Source: an uncultured Balneolaceae bacterium
GTDB taxonomy: Bacteria > Bacteroidota > Rhodothermia > Balneolales > Balneolaceae
Assembly (NCBI GenBank): GCA_937982515.1
Contig: CALJMB010000030.1
Coordinates: 1 to 6,533, forward strand
Reading direction: 5' to 3'
DNA: 6,533 nt
The notes under the pieces are model-generated. The model was not told where the DNA came from and did no database searches. It saw nothing but the letters and a program-made list of their open reading frames with translations. Both the position numbers and the translations under genes were made by a program. Shown in pieces: positions 1-6,533 of the stretch. Each line of letters starts with the position of its first letter. Positions within the stretch are counted from its first letter, which is position 1.

Positions 1-696
<696 letters not shown>

Positions 697-737
697 CTGC
701 TTGCCGGGAGTAAACTTTAAATCTGGGATAGTAAAGC

Positions 738-1739
738 ATGAAGGCAGCGGTATTTGAAGAATACGGTTCACCGGATGTCATCAAGATCAGAAATGTAGAA
801 AAACCTGTTCCTGAAGATGATGAGGTACTGATAAGAGTATATGCAACCACCGTAAACCGTACAGATTGTGCCATGCTCAGAGCAAGACCGTTCATCATGC
901 GGTTTGTCACAGGATTATTCAAGCCAAATAAACCGATCCACGGGACCGATTTTGCCGGCGAAATTGAAGCCGTTGGAAAGGAGGTTACATCGTTAAGAGT
1001 CGGGGACAGGGTTTTCGGATTTGATGATATGGGGTTAGGTTCGCATGCCGAGTATATGACGCTTTCTGAAGATAAGGCGTTGACAACGATACCTGATAAT
1101 CTATCCTGGCAACAAGCCGCGGCCAGTATAGAAGGCGCTCATTATGCCTATAATATCATTAACAAGGTGCCCCTTGAAAGAGGGCAGAAAGTACTGGTGA
1201 ATGGTGCAGACGGGGCTATTGGCTCTGCCGCGGTTCAGCTTCTGAAATATTATGAAGCTGATATAACAGCGGTGTGTCACGCAAAAAATACTGATCTGGT
1301 AAGATTGCTCGGAGCGGGAAAGGTATTTGACTATACCAAAGAGGATTTCACTCAATCAAAAGAAACGTATCATTACATTTTTGATACGGTGGGTAAAAGT
1401 TCATTCGCTAAATGCAAACCATTATTAAAACCTGGCGGCGCGTATGTTTTTTCAGAACTAGGTCTAATGGCTCAAAATCTTTTCCTGGCATTTTATACAC
1501 CTATAATGGCCAAGCTATCGGGCAAGCAGAAAGGAAAAAAGGTCGTCTTTCCCGTGCCGGTTGATATTAAAAGAAGTGTACTTCTGATTAAAAAGCTTAG
1601 CAGGGAAGGAATGTTTAAAGCTGTTATAGATAGAAAGTATGCGCTGGAAGACATTGCTGAAGCGTATAGATATGTAGAAACAGGACAGAAAACAGGTAAT
1701 GTTGTAATTAATATAAATTCTGCGGAAGAGCCATCTTAA
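738..1739 (+). CDS. NAD(P)-dependent oxidoreductase, quinone-reductase-like MDR family
   Basis: A 333-residue cytosolic medium-chain dehydrogenase/reductase (COG0604 type), full length for the family. The GroES-like N-terminal part spans about residues 1-125 and includes the GTDFAGEIEAVG signature (69-80), the GDRVFGF turn (89-95) and HAEYMTLSE (103-111). The Rossmann domain follows, with the dinucleotide-binding loop GADGAIGSAAVQ at 156-167 and later YHYIFDTVGKSSF (211-223) and LKPGGAYVFSELG (230-242). The closing segment around 305-325 (AEAYRYVETGQKTGNVVI) is typical. The catalytic-zinc ligands of true alcohol dehydrogenases are not seen: the usual GHE is GTD here, and no structural-zinc cysteine cluster exists. 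It therefore most likely reduces an enone, quinone or aldehyde with NAD(P)H; the substrate is unknown. MKAAVFEEYG is the usual family start, with only a weak GGGA at 725-728 as ribosome binding site. The gene stands alone, downstream of a heptamer array, and converges on the protease gene. Neighbours give no pathway clue. Confidence 0.95.
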   Translation: MKAAVFEEYGSPDVIKIRNVEKPVPEDDEVLIRVYATTVNRTDCAMLRARPFIMRFVTGLFKPNKPIHGTDFAGEIEAVGKEVTSLRVGDRVFGFDDMGLGSHAEYMTLSEDKALTTIPDNLSWQQAAASIEGAHYAYNIINKVPLERGQKVLVNGADGAIGSAAVQLLKYYEADITAVCHAKNTDLVRLLGAGKVFDYTKEDFTQSKETYHYIFDTVGKSSFAKCKPLLKPGGAYVFSELGLMAQNLFLAFYTPIMAKLSGKQKGKKVVFPVPVDIKRSVLLIKKLSREGMFKAVIDRKYALEDIAEAYRYVETGQKTGNVVININSAEEPS

Positions 1740-1749
1740 ATCAACCTGC

Positions 1750-1767
1750 TCCTGAACGCTTTCGGGA
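1750..1767 (+). terminator. Possible terminator hairpin after the oxidoreductase gene
   Basis: Eleven bases after the stop codon, TCCTGAA and TTCGGGA pair into a seven-base-pair stem (one T-G wobble) with loop CGCT. Only a weak pyrimidine run (GCTCTTT, 1771-1777) follows, so this is a poor match to an intrinsic terminator. The position fits 3'-end formation for the oxidoreductase transcript. The larger stem-loop at 1794-1871 could serve the same purpose. Confidence 0.35.
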
Positions 1768-1793
1768 CGGGCTCTTTGCTAAGGGGGAGATGG

Positions 1794-1871
1794 ATGGTGC
1801 CCTGACTCAGTTACTCATCCGGTCCCCGGTCTGCCGTCTTCGGCCGGCAGCCGGTTCTGTCAGGGCACTAT
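1794..1871. other. Large nested stem-loop between convergent genes
   Basis: ATGGTGCCCTGAC (1794-1806) is complementary to GTCAGGGCACTAT (1859-1871): ten perfect pairs, then a G-T wobble and two more pairs. Inside is a second hairpin. CCGG (1826-1829) pairs with CCGG (1851-1854). After a bulged T, CTGCCG (1831-1836) pairs with CGGCAG (1845-1850). Past a T-C mismatch, C1838-G1843 closes a TTCG tetraloop, a very stable RNA loop class. The whole structure reads nearly the same from both strands and lies between two genes that converge. A bidirectional transcription block or 3'-end protector is plausible, but neither side has a following T-run. A small mobile palindromic element is an alternative. 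Confidence 0.6.
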
Positions 1872-1901
1872 AGAAACGGAATCCGTATAAGGGCAGATTT
1901 T

Positions 1902-4358
1902 TTACTTATCGGGATTCAGAATTCCATCAATCCTCTGTAGCACATCGTCAAGGTGAGCTTGCGTTAAGCGGTCGTTAATTCTGCTTCTGGAATTTTGGAT
2001 TTGTTTTCTTAACTGATTTAGTTCCACTCTCAAAAGTGGCCGGATATCAGATTTATCCACATTGATCACGTGCGAGCCCGATCGTACCGAGTTATTGGTA
2101 AACAGTGTTTCAATGTTACTCAGGTAGATTCGCTGCAGGTTTCTTCTGAATGGATCGACCTGTGTATGATTATACACCTCACTCCACACGCCGCGCCTCA
2201 GTTCTTCCAGCATTTCCAGCGGCGCGTAGTTTTGGTCATCAAACGTATGATATTCATTTAGCCTCGAAAGCACTCCGGCCGACAGTACAGAGCCTAATAA
2301 CCGAGATTGCAGCGACTGTACACGGTCAAAGGCGCCGGCATGTTCTATACGGCGTAAAATTTCAGTATCCAGCAGCCACTCTGGGGTAGAAAATACATGC
2401 TCATTCATAAATTGCATGGCTTTCTGCTGATAATCTTTCGGAACGGGTGTATAGAGCACACCCTCCTGGTCGGATGTTTTGCGGCTCTGATAAACGCCGC
2501 CGATATTTGTAGCCACGTGTCCGGCATACCGGGCCCATTGGGAAATCAGCTCCCCGTAAATTTCTTTCAGGTCTTCATAGCCTTTGCCGGGAGTGGAGGT
2601 CCATTCAATTAAATTTGGAACTACCCGCTTTAAGTTCATCAAACCGTACGTACTTGCCTGAACCGGATCGTCGGATAAATCTTCGGTCTGGGCAGAAGGG
2701 TCGTATCCTGTAGAAGAAGCAAACCGGTACACCGGATCTCCGGCTTTCTCTTCAATCCAGCTGTCAAGAACAGGCTTCTCATCTTCGGGGGTTTTCGCTT
2801 CAGGAATAACCCGGTAACCCCAGTTGATGGCATATTTGTCATAAGGACCGAGCTGGCGGATGAACCGGATATTCTCGTCGCCCGGCTGAGCAACATAATT
2901 TTGGCGGGCGTACTCCATGATGGTGGTGGCAATTCCATATTTCTGGGTAAAGGTGCCGGAGCGGAGAGAATCGACCGGATAGGCGGAGCTTGCCTGCATA
3001 TTATGGGGAAGCCCGAGCGCGTGGCCCACTTCATGAGAGATTACCCGGCGCATGGTTTCGCCAATCAGATCATCATCCAGTTTCAGTTTCCTGGCTTCAG
3101 GATTTGCCGCGCCGGTTTCAATCATCAACCGGTTGCGGTAAGAACGCATGTGATTGTGATACCAAACAATGTCGCTCTCAATAATTTCGCCTGTTCTCGG
3201 ATCGCTGACACTGGGCCCGATAGCATTGCGAATGGTACTTGCCACCCAGCGTACGGTTGAGTAGCGGATATCTTCCGGGTTCCAATCCGGATCTTCTTCC
3301 GGGCTCGGTGCTTCTTTAGCCACAATGGCGTTTTTAAATCCCGCCTCTTCAAAAGCTTCATTCCAATCCTCAACTCCCTGTTTTATATAGGGCACATATT
3401 TGGCGGGGGTGGCGGGATCGATATAGTAGACGATCGGTTTGATGGGCTCAACCAGTTCGCCGCGCTTGTAGGCTTCCATGTCCCTGGGTTCCAGCCGCCA
3501 GCGCCGGATGAAGCTTTGGGTTGCGGCTTTTTGCTCATCCAGGCCATAATTGATCTGCTTTATGGTGAACCAGCCAACCCGGTAATCTTCATAGCGCGGA
3601 CGCATCGGCTCTTTGGGTAACAGCACCATAGATTGATTCATCAGCATGGAAAGGGTGGCCGTATGCTGGTTGGAGGGAGGGCTGGCGGCCTGATAGGTTA
3701 ATACATGGCGTACTTCAATATTTTGCGGAAAAGATTTGGCCGATTCAATATAACTCCGTCCGCTATCGAGCCGGCGCACCTGATACTCTTTTCTGATAGC
3801 GTTGGTCGCCCCGCTGATGGCTTCGATATCTGAGGTGAAAAAGCCGGTCATTTCGATTACAACCGCTGACGAATCTTTATTGTAAGCTTTAATTGGAAAC
3901 GAGGCGATAATAGGCGCGAAATTGTTAGCCTGCACGGATCTGTAAACCGGGAGCGTATCGCTTGCAACCGCATTATAGCTGTGTTTGCGAATGAGGATAT
4001 CGTTCCGCCGGCGGGTAAAGGTTATGACCTGCTCTGCCGTTTTTGACCCGCCGGAATAATATCCGTAATAGTTGGAAGGGACTTCAGCAATACGGCTTAC
4101 CAGCAACATTTCCCGGCCTAAAAGAGAGTCCGGAATTTCATAATATAATTTCTCATCCACCCAGTGGAGATCAAATAAGCCTTTGTCCGTTTTTGCGGCG
4201 GACGTTATAACCTGAGAATAAGGCCTGATCCCGCTTGTGCCGGCGGTAGTTCTGGCAGGTGAACTTGTAGTTGCCGGGCTTTTGGTAGTTGAACAGCCTG
4301 TGATAAGAAGAAAAGAAATCATCAGGCCGAAGAGAGATCCGGAGAATTTAAATCGCAT
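1902..4358 (-). CDS. Zinc-dependent metalloprotease lipoprotein (DUF5118/DUF5117/DUF4953)
   Basis: An 818-residue exported metalloprotease. The N-terminus is a lipoprotein signal peptide: basic start, hydrophobic stretch 8-20, and lipobox ITGC with the lipidated Cys at residue 22, followed by a Ser/Thr/Pro/Ala-rich linker to about 45. Next come a DUF5118-like segment (about 45-95, with LFDLHWVDEKLYYEIPDSLL), a DUF5117-like region (about 100-290) and the metzincin-type catalytic region. The zinc site HEVGHALGLPHN lies at 442-453 with ligands His442, His446 and His452 and catalytic Glu443; a likely Met-turn is TTIMEYAR with Met481. The stretch before it (TIRNAIGPSVSDPRTGEI, 375-392) is also characteristic of the family. 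All catalytic residues are intact. The protein should be anchored in the outer membrane or on the periplasmic side; no Bacteroidota surface-export signal (acidic residues after the Cys) is evident. The substrate is not known for most members. The start is supported by the signal peptide; AGG lies too close to the ATG to be a good ribosome binding site. It is monocistronic by context. Confidence 0.95.
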   Translation of the reverse strand: MRFKFSGSLFGLMISFLLITGCSTTKSPATTSSPARTTAGTSGIRPYSQVITSAAKTDKGLFDLHWVDEKLYYEIPDSLLGREMLLVSRIAEVPSNYYGYYSGGSKTAEQVITFTRRRNDILIRKHSYNAVASDTLPVYRSVQANNFAPIIASFPIKAYNKDSSAVVIEMTGFFTSDIEAISGATNAIRKEYQVRRLDSGRSYIESAKSFPQNIEVRHVLTYQAASPPSNQHTATLSMLMNQSMVLLPKEPMRPRYEDYRVGWFTIKQINYGLDEQKAATQSFIRRWRLEPRDMEAYKRGELVEPIKPIVYYIDPATPAKYVPYIKQGVEDWNEAFEEAGFKNAIVAKEAPSPEEDPDWNPEDIRYSTVRWVASTIRNAIGPSVSDPRTGEIIESDIVWYHNHMRSYRNRLMIETGAANPEARKLKLDDDLIGETMRRVISHEVGHALGLPHNMQASSAYPVDSLRSGTFTQKYGIATTIMEYARQNYVAQPGDENIRFIRQLGPYDKYAINWGYRVIPEAKTPEDEKPVLDSWIEEKAGDPVYRFASSTGYDPSAQTEDLSDDPVQASTYGLMNLKRVVPNLIEWTSTPGKGYEDLKEIYGELISQWARYAGHVATNIGGVYQSRKTSDQEGVLYTPVPKDYQQKAMQFMNEHVFSTPEWLLDTEILRRIEHAGAFDRVQSLQSRLLGSVLSAGVLSRLNEYHTFDDQNYAPLEMLEELRRGVWSEVYNHTQVDPFRRNLQRIYLSNIETLFTNNSVRSGSHVINVDKSDIRPLLRVELNQLRKQIQNSRSRINDRLTQAHLDDVLQRIDGILNPDK

Positions 4359-4462
4359 ACCTGTTTAATTAGTTTAATGTGGATTCTGGGTAAGAAACTG
4401 CGGTACGGCCCGGCTATCCACCCGGAAGCGAAGGATGCGGGTTGCAACGGCACTGCACTGCA

Positions 4463-4658
4463 CTAACAACAACGCCTGTCATCCTGCGCTCCGTCGAAGA
4501 ATCTCCCGGACGCAAAGGATGCCCGTGAAGAGGCACAATGCCCCTTCCGCATTCCGGGCAGGGCGTGTGGGCCTTACGAGTGCATCCTCGCCGTTAGGAG
4601 GATCCTTCAACTGCATTCGCTCCTGCTCAGGAGGACAGGCGTTACTTTAGGATGGCAA
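4463..4658. repeat. Palindromic intergenic repeat, copy A
   Basis: A 196-base element that runs from CTAACAAC to AGGATGGCAA and matches the copy at 6243-6450 in the same orientation. Near its ends AACGCCTGTC (4471-4480) and GACAGGCGTT (4634-4643) form a perfect ten-base inverted repeat, and similarity between the arms continues inward (TCCTGCGC against TCCTGAGC read on the other strand). The left arm carries the motif TGTCAT-CTG-GC...GTCGAAGAATC (4478-4503). An inner pair, AAGGATGC (4515-4522) and GCATCC (4582-4587), extends the palindrome, and the 44-base centre differs from copy B. No protein-coding gene fits inside. It lies between the hydrolase and protease genes, on the 3' side of the former. 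It is probably a non-autonomous repeat of a family dispersed in the genome; the mechanism of movement is not visible. Confidence 0.75.
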
Positions 4659-4801
4659 CCATTGCTCGCGACACGCTGCTTACCCTGAGTTTACCTTAGG
4701 TTAGATAATCCGGGACATATTATTATAAATAACGCCATAGATGAAACGCTTTAACAAATAATAACAAGAGAAGCGGGCGATATTTTTGTAAGCGGATGCG
4801 G
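4659..4801. other. AT-rich spacer downstream of the glycoside hydrolase gene
   Basis: This 143-base spacer between repeat copy A and the hydrolase stop codon is AT-rich from about 4700 onward, unlike the GC-rich repeat next to it. I see no open frame worth calling and no stem followed by a T-run on the minus strand, so the transcription end of the hydrolase gene is not evident. A nine-base palindrome ACCTTAGGT sits within 4691-4702 and is too short to interpret. Confidence 0.4.
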
Positions 4802-5935
4802 TTATGGCACCATTTCCGGGGTCTTATCCCGGAAGTATTCCAGCCAGGATTTGATGAGAAGCCCGGCTATATCGTTGTTGGGATAATCTTCCGGCATCGT
4901 GCCCCAATAAAAGCCCATCCAGCCATCGGCTATCCCTTTAGAAGCCTCTATAAAAGCATCCAGATCTTTGATGCCGCACCTCAGGGGGAATATTTCTTCG
5001 ACGACCAGAGGTTTCCCTATATCGTATTTTTTTAGTGCGGTAACAGCTTCCTGAACTTTTCCTTCTTCCGGATAGAAATGGACACTTACAAAATCCAGGT
5101 TCTCTCCAACTTCTTTTGAGTAGAAAGACGGTTCTGCACCGGGAAAGGTCAGTGCCCAGGGAATTACACCCAATGTGACCAGATGCTGATCGTCTTTTGA
5201 ACGAATAGCGGCAACAAGCAGATCTATCCATTGCCTGGCAACTATGTTGGCATCCCTGCCGTCCAAGTCAAGCGTAATTCGCTGGCAAAAAAACTTTCCG
5301 CCGAACTCTCCCGCCAGCCATTCGGTCTCTTTTTTGGAAGAAGGCCACAGAGGTTCGTTCATCAGATCGTAACAAAATACAGCAGGGCTCCCCGCACAAA
5401 CTTCGGCTACGGCTTTCCAGAAATTCGCCTGTACTTTCCATCGTTCCTGCTCTTCCATCTCCTGGTACCATTGCGGCACATCGTGTTTATGATACGTGGC
5501 CAGACCTGTAATATCGAGATACAGCCCTGTATTTTCTGCCAATGTGAGTAGCCTGGCAAGCCGGTCCAGAGCTTTTGGATCAGCCTGATGCGGGGAAGAC
5601 ATGATTTTTCCCAGCTGCAGATGGATGCGAACCACATTTGCGCCTAGCGCTTTCATTTCTCTGAAGTCTTCTTCAATTGTTTCCCACTCCTCATCCCAAT
5701 AATCCTCGATGAGGCGCCCTCCGCTGTCATGGTCGTAGTTAAAACCCCAGGGCCGAAATAGTTTTCCGGATTCACGGAAAATAAAATGCTTTCCGTCAGG
5801 GCTCAGGCCAATGGACTCCATTCTTTCTATCCCGGAAGGTGGAGTGGTTTCCGGGTTGTACGGCCGGGGCTGTTCATCTCCGGAATAAGAGGAGCCGGAG
5901 AAAAGGAAAGCTGCGATCATCAGAAATAATTTCAT
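4802..5935 (-). CDS. Secreted GH5-like (clan GH-A) glycoside hydrolase
   Basis: A 377-residue single-domain enzyme with an N-terminal signal peptide (MKLFLMIAAFLFSGSSYS, cleavage likely near residue 18), so it acts in the periplasm or outside the cell. Landmarks of the retaining (beta/alpha)8 barrel appear in order. They are RPWGFNYDHD (61-70, strand 1), NVVRIHLQ with Arg103 (strand 3), the acid/base motif YDLMNEPLW with Glu194 (strand 4), SVHFYP with His286 and Tyr288 (strand 6), KPLVVEEIFP with the nucleophile most likely Glu314 (strand 7), and GFYWGTMPED with Trp344 (strand 8). This order fits cellulase-family GH5 (PF00150), which includes endoglucanases and beta-mannanases; the exact substrate cannot be read from sequence. 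No carbohydrate-binding module, type IX secretion tail or lipobox is present. The ATG at 5935 is chosen because it gives the signal peptide; no Shine-Dalgarno sequence precedes it. No SusC/SusD, sensor or other sugar-use gene is adjacent, which is unusual for this group. The gene is framed by two direct copies of a 200-base repeat. Confidence 0.92.
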   Translation of the reverse strand: MKLFLMIAAFLFSGSSYSGDEQPRPYNPETTPPSGIERMESIGLSPDGKHFIFRESGKLFRPWGFNYDHDSGGRLIEDYWDEEWETIEEDFREMKALGANVVRIHLQLGKIMSSPHQADPKALDRLARLLTLAENTGLYLDITGLATYHKHDVPQWYQEMEEQERWKVQANFWKAVAEVCAGSPAVFCYDLMNEPLWPSSKKETEWLAGEFGGKFFCQRITLDLDGRDANIVARQWIDLLVAAIRSKDDQHLVTLGVIPWALTFPGAEPSFYSKEVGENLDFVSVHFYPEEGKVQEAVTALKKYDIGKPLVVEEIFPLRCGIKDLDAFIEASKGIADGWMGFYWGTMPEDYPNNDIAGLLIKSWLEYFRDKTPEMVP

Positions 5936-6074
5936 GATACAAGGAATTTATAGTGTAAGTGCGTGACACATAACCGTTTAGCCATGATGACATGTCCGAA
6001 CATATATAAAAAGATGGAATTAAGAAAAGACCGGGGTACGCTCCGTATACGTCAGCTGATAACAATGAGCAAGA

Positions 6075-6106
6075 TTCACCCCAACCCCTGTCCGGGTGGG
6101 GGTGAA
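6075..6106. other. GC-rich hairpin with eight-plus-four-base-pair stem
   Basis: TTCACCCC (6075-6082) and GGGGTGAA (6099-6106) are perfect complements. Inside, after one A-G mismatch, ACCC (6084-6087) pairs with GGGT (6094-6097) around the loop CTGTCC. It lies about 140 bases upstream of the hydrolase start and is not followed by a T-run on either strand. Similar C-rich/G-rich hairpins are scattered between genes in related genomes, as far as I recall. It may be a small palindromic repeat or an end signal for a transcript entering from the right. Confidence 0.6.
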
Positions 6107-6150
6107 ATGCGGAAATGGGGGCTGCACCGGCCTGGGAAGGATCATGTGAC

Positions 6151-6165
6151 GGGGGCACAGCCCCC
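6151..6165. other. Short GC-only hairpin GGGGGC-ACA-GCCCCC
   Basis: A perfect six-base-pair stem of only G-C pairs with a three-base loop. It is preceded at 6137-6150 by sequence resembling the interior of repeat copy B: AAGGAT, then GACGGGGGCAC, also found at 6291-6313. The hairpin may therefore be a diverged or rearranged piece of that repeat. TTCTATAAAA follows on the plus strand, a weak tail for a terminator. Confidence 0.5.
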
Positions 6166-6181
6166 TTCTATAAAAGAGACT

Positions 6182-6238
6182 GCATGCTGAGCCCGTCGAA
6201 GGATCCCCCGAAATAGGAGGATGCCCGCCATAAGGAGA
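6182..6238. repeat. Left-half copy of the palindromic repeat (copy C)
   Basis: GCATGCTGAGCCCGTCGAAG starting at 6182, then GATCCCCC, matches the left arm of copy B (6257-6285). The match then continues through AGGATGCCCG, which resembles AAGGATGCCCG in copy A (4515-4525). The right arm is absent and copy B begins within a few bases, so this is a half element immediately before a full one in the same orientation. Confidence 0.6.
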
Positions 6239-6242
6239 CTCT

Positions 6243-6450
6243 CTAACAACGCTTGTCATGCTGAGCCTGTCGAAGCATCCCCCCGATGCAAAGGATGCAT
6301 GCGACGGGGGCACCTGGCTCTTCTGCAGTCCTGGCCGGGCACCTGCCTCTTTCGGGTGCATCCTCACCGACAGGGGGATCCCTCGACTGCGCCCCGCCAA
6401 ACCCAGGTGGGACGCCGCTCGGGATGACAGGTTTTATTTGAGGATGGCAA
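6243..6450. repeat. Palindromic intergenic repeat, copy B
   Basis: A 208-base element that starts CTAACAAC and ends AGGATGGCAA, as copy A does, and lies in the same orientation. The left arm holds TTGTCATGCTGAGC (6253-6266) and TCGAAGCATCC (6270-6280). The right arm reads GGGGGATCCCTCGACTGC (6373-6390) and GCTCGGGATGACAG (6417-6430), complementary to the left arm with mismatches. AAGGATGCAT (6291-6300) and GTGCATCCTC (6356-6365) form an inner inverted pair. The centre contains a 15-base direct repeat, GGGCACCTG-CTCTT, at 6308-6322 and 6337-6351 with one mismatch, which copy A lacks. Translations through it are repeat artefacts, not genes. Confidence 0.75.
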
Positions 6451-6461
6451 GCTGGCAAGCT
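6446..6461. repeat. Tandem duplication of GGCAAGCT
   Basis: GGCAAGCT occurs twice with no gap, at 6446-6453 and 6454-6461, straddling the right edge of repeat copy B. Copy A has GGCAACC here and no duplication. It could be a slippage event or a mark of insertion at the element's edge; it is too short to decide. Confidence 0.5.
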
Positions 6462-6533
6462 GTATTTATAATGACGGCTTTTATTAGGGCGTGTGGCCAT
6501 TCAACGTGCGGCGTGTCTTTGGGCGGATTAGGC

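Larger units (their letters stand above)
5936..6242. other. Structured upstream region of the hydrolase gene
   Basis: This stretch of about 300 bases between the hydrolase start and repeat copy B holds no convincing gene; its open frames run through repeats and hairpins. It contains an AT-rich segment next to the hydrolase start (5936-6020), where TATAAA on the minus strand (within 5945-5955) could be part of a promoter, though no matching upstream element is clear. Two hairpins and a partial repeat copy follow and are listed separately. Confidence 0.4.

Noticed and set aside
2639..3373. Open frames of 64-131 residues on both strands inside the protease gene
   Set aside because: They are shadows of the intact protease reading frame, which has full motifs and a signal peptide.
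4560..4570. AGGGCGTGTGG also present at 6486-6496
   Set aside because: An 11-base match that falls at different places relative to the repeat copies (inside A, outside B). It may be chance in GC-rich sequence.
6020..6500. Several open frames of 68-126 residues on both strands across the right end
   Set aside because: They run through the palindromic repeat and hairpins, overlap each other in opposite directions and give low-complexity Pro/Arg/Cys-rich translations (for example HAEPVEAS), typical of repeat artefacts.
6434..6532. Minus-strand frame open from the right edge (32 codons plus stop)
   Set aside because: It ends inside repeat copy B and resembles no protein I recognise. A shorter frame stopping at 6484 is equally possible, so no partial gene can be called.

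Overview
The window carries three confident protein-coding genes separated by unusually repeat-rich intergenic DNA. It reads like chromosome of a free-living FCB-group bacterium (Bacteroidota, Rhodothermota or Balneolota). The reasons are a lipoprotein zinc protease of the DUF5118/DUF5117/DUF4953 type typical of that group, the near absence of Shine-Dalgarno sequences, and dispersed intergenic repeats built on TGTCATGCTGAGC...TCGAAG-ATCC, which I recall as common in such genomes. The assignment is inference; no rRNA or marker gene is present.

Layout. Bases 1-620 hold no gene I can defend: only short open frames and weak inverted repeats. At 621-676 lies a perfect tandem array of eight GTAGAAA heptamers, 61 bases before the start of a plus-strand NAD(P)H-dependent oxidoreductase of the quinone-reductase/MDR family (738-1739). 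This gene converges on a minus-strand 818-residue zinc metalloprotease lipoprotein (1902-4358). The 162-base convergent gap holds a small hairpin just after the oxidoreductase stop and a much larger stem-loop (1794-1871) that includes a UUCG-type tetraloop hairpin. Further right on the minus strand is a secreted GH5-like (clan GH-A) glycoside hydrolase (4802-5935) with both catalytic glutamates.

The hydrolase gene is bracketed by two directly oriented copies of a roughly 200-base imperfectly palindromic repeat (4463-4658 and 6243-6450). A left-half copy (6182-6238) and two strong hairpins lie beside the right copy.

The genes do not form an obvious pathway or operon. The two exported hydrolases (protease and glycosidase) fit a polymer-degrading lifestyle, and the oxidoreductase is a cytosolic housekeeping or detoxification enzyme. 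I see no defence system, CRISPR array, tRNA, rRNA or recognisable transposase. The most notable material is the non-coding structure: the heptamer array with a complementary tract beside it, the nested stem-loop between convergent genes, and the repeat pair framing the glycosidase gene.
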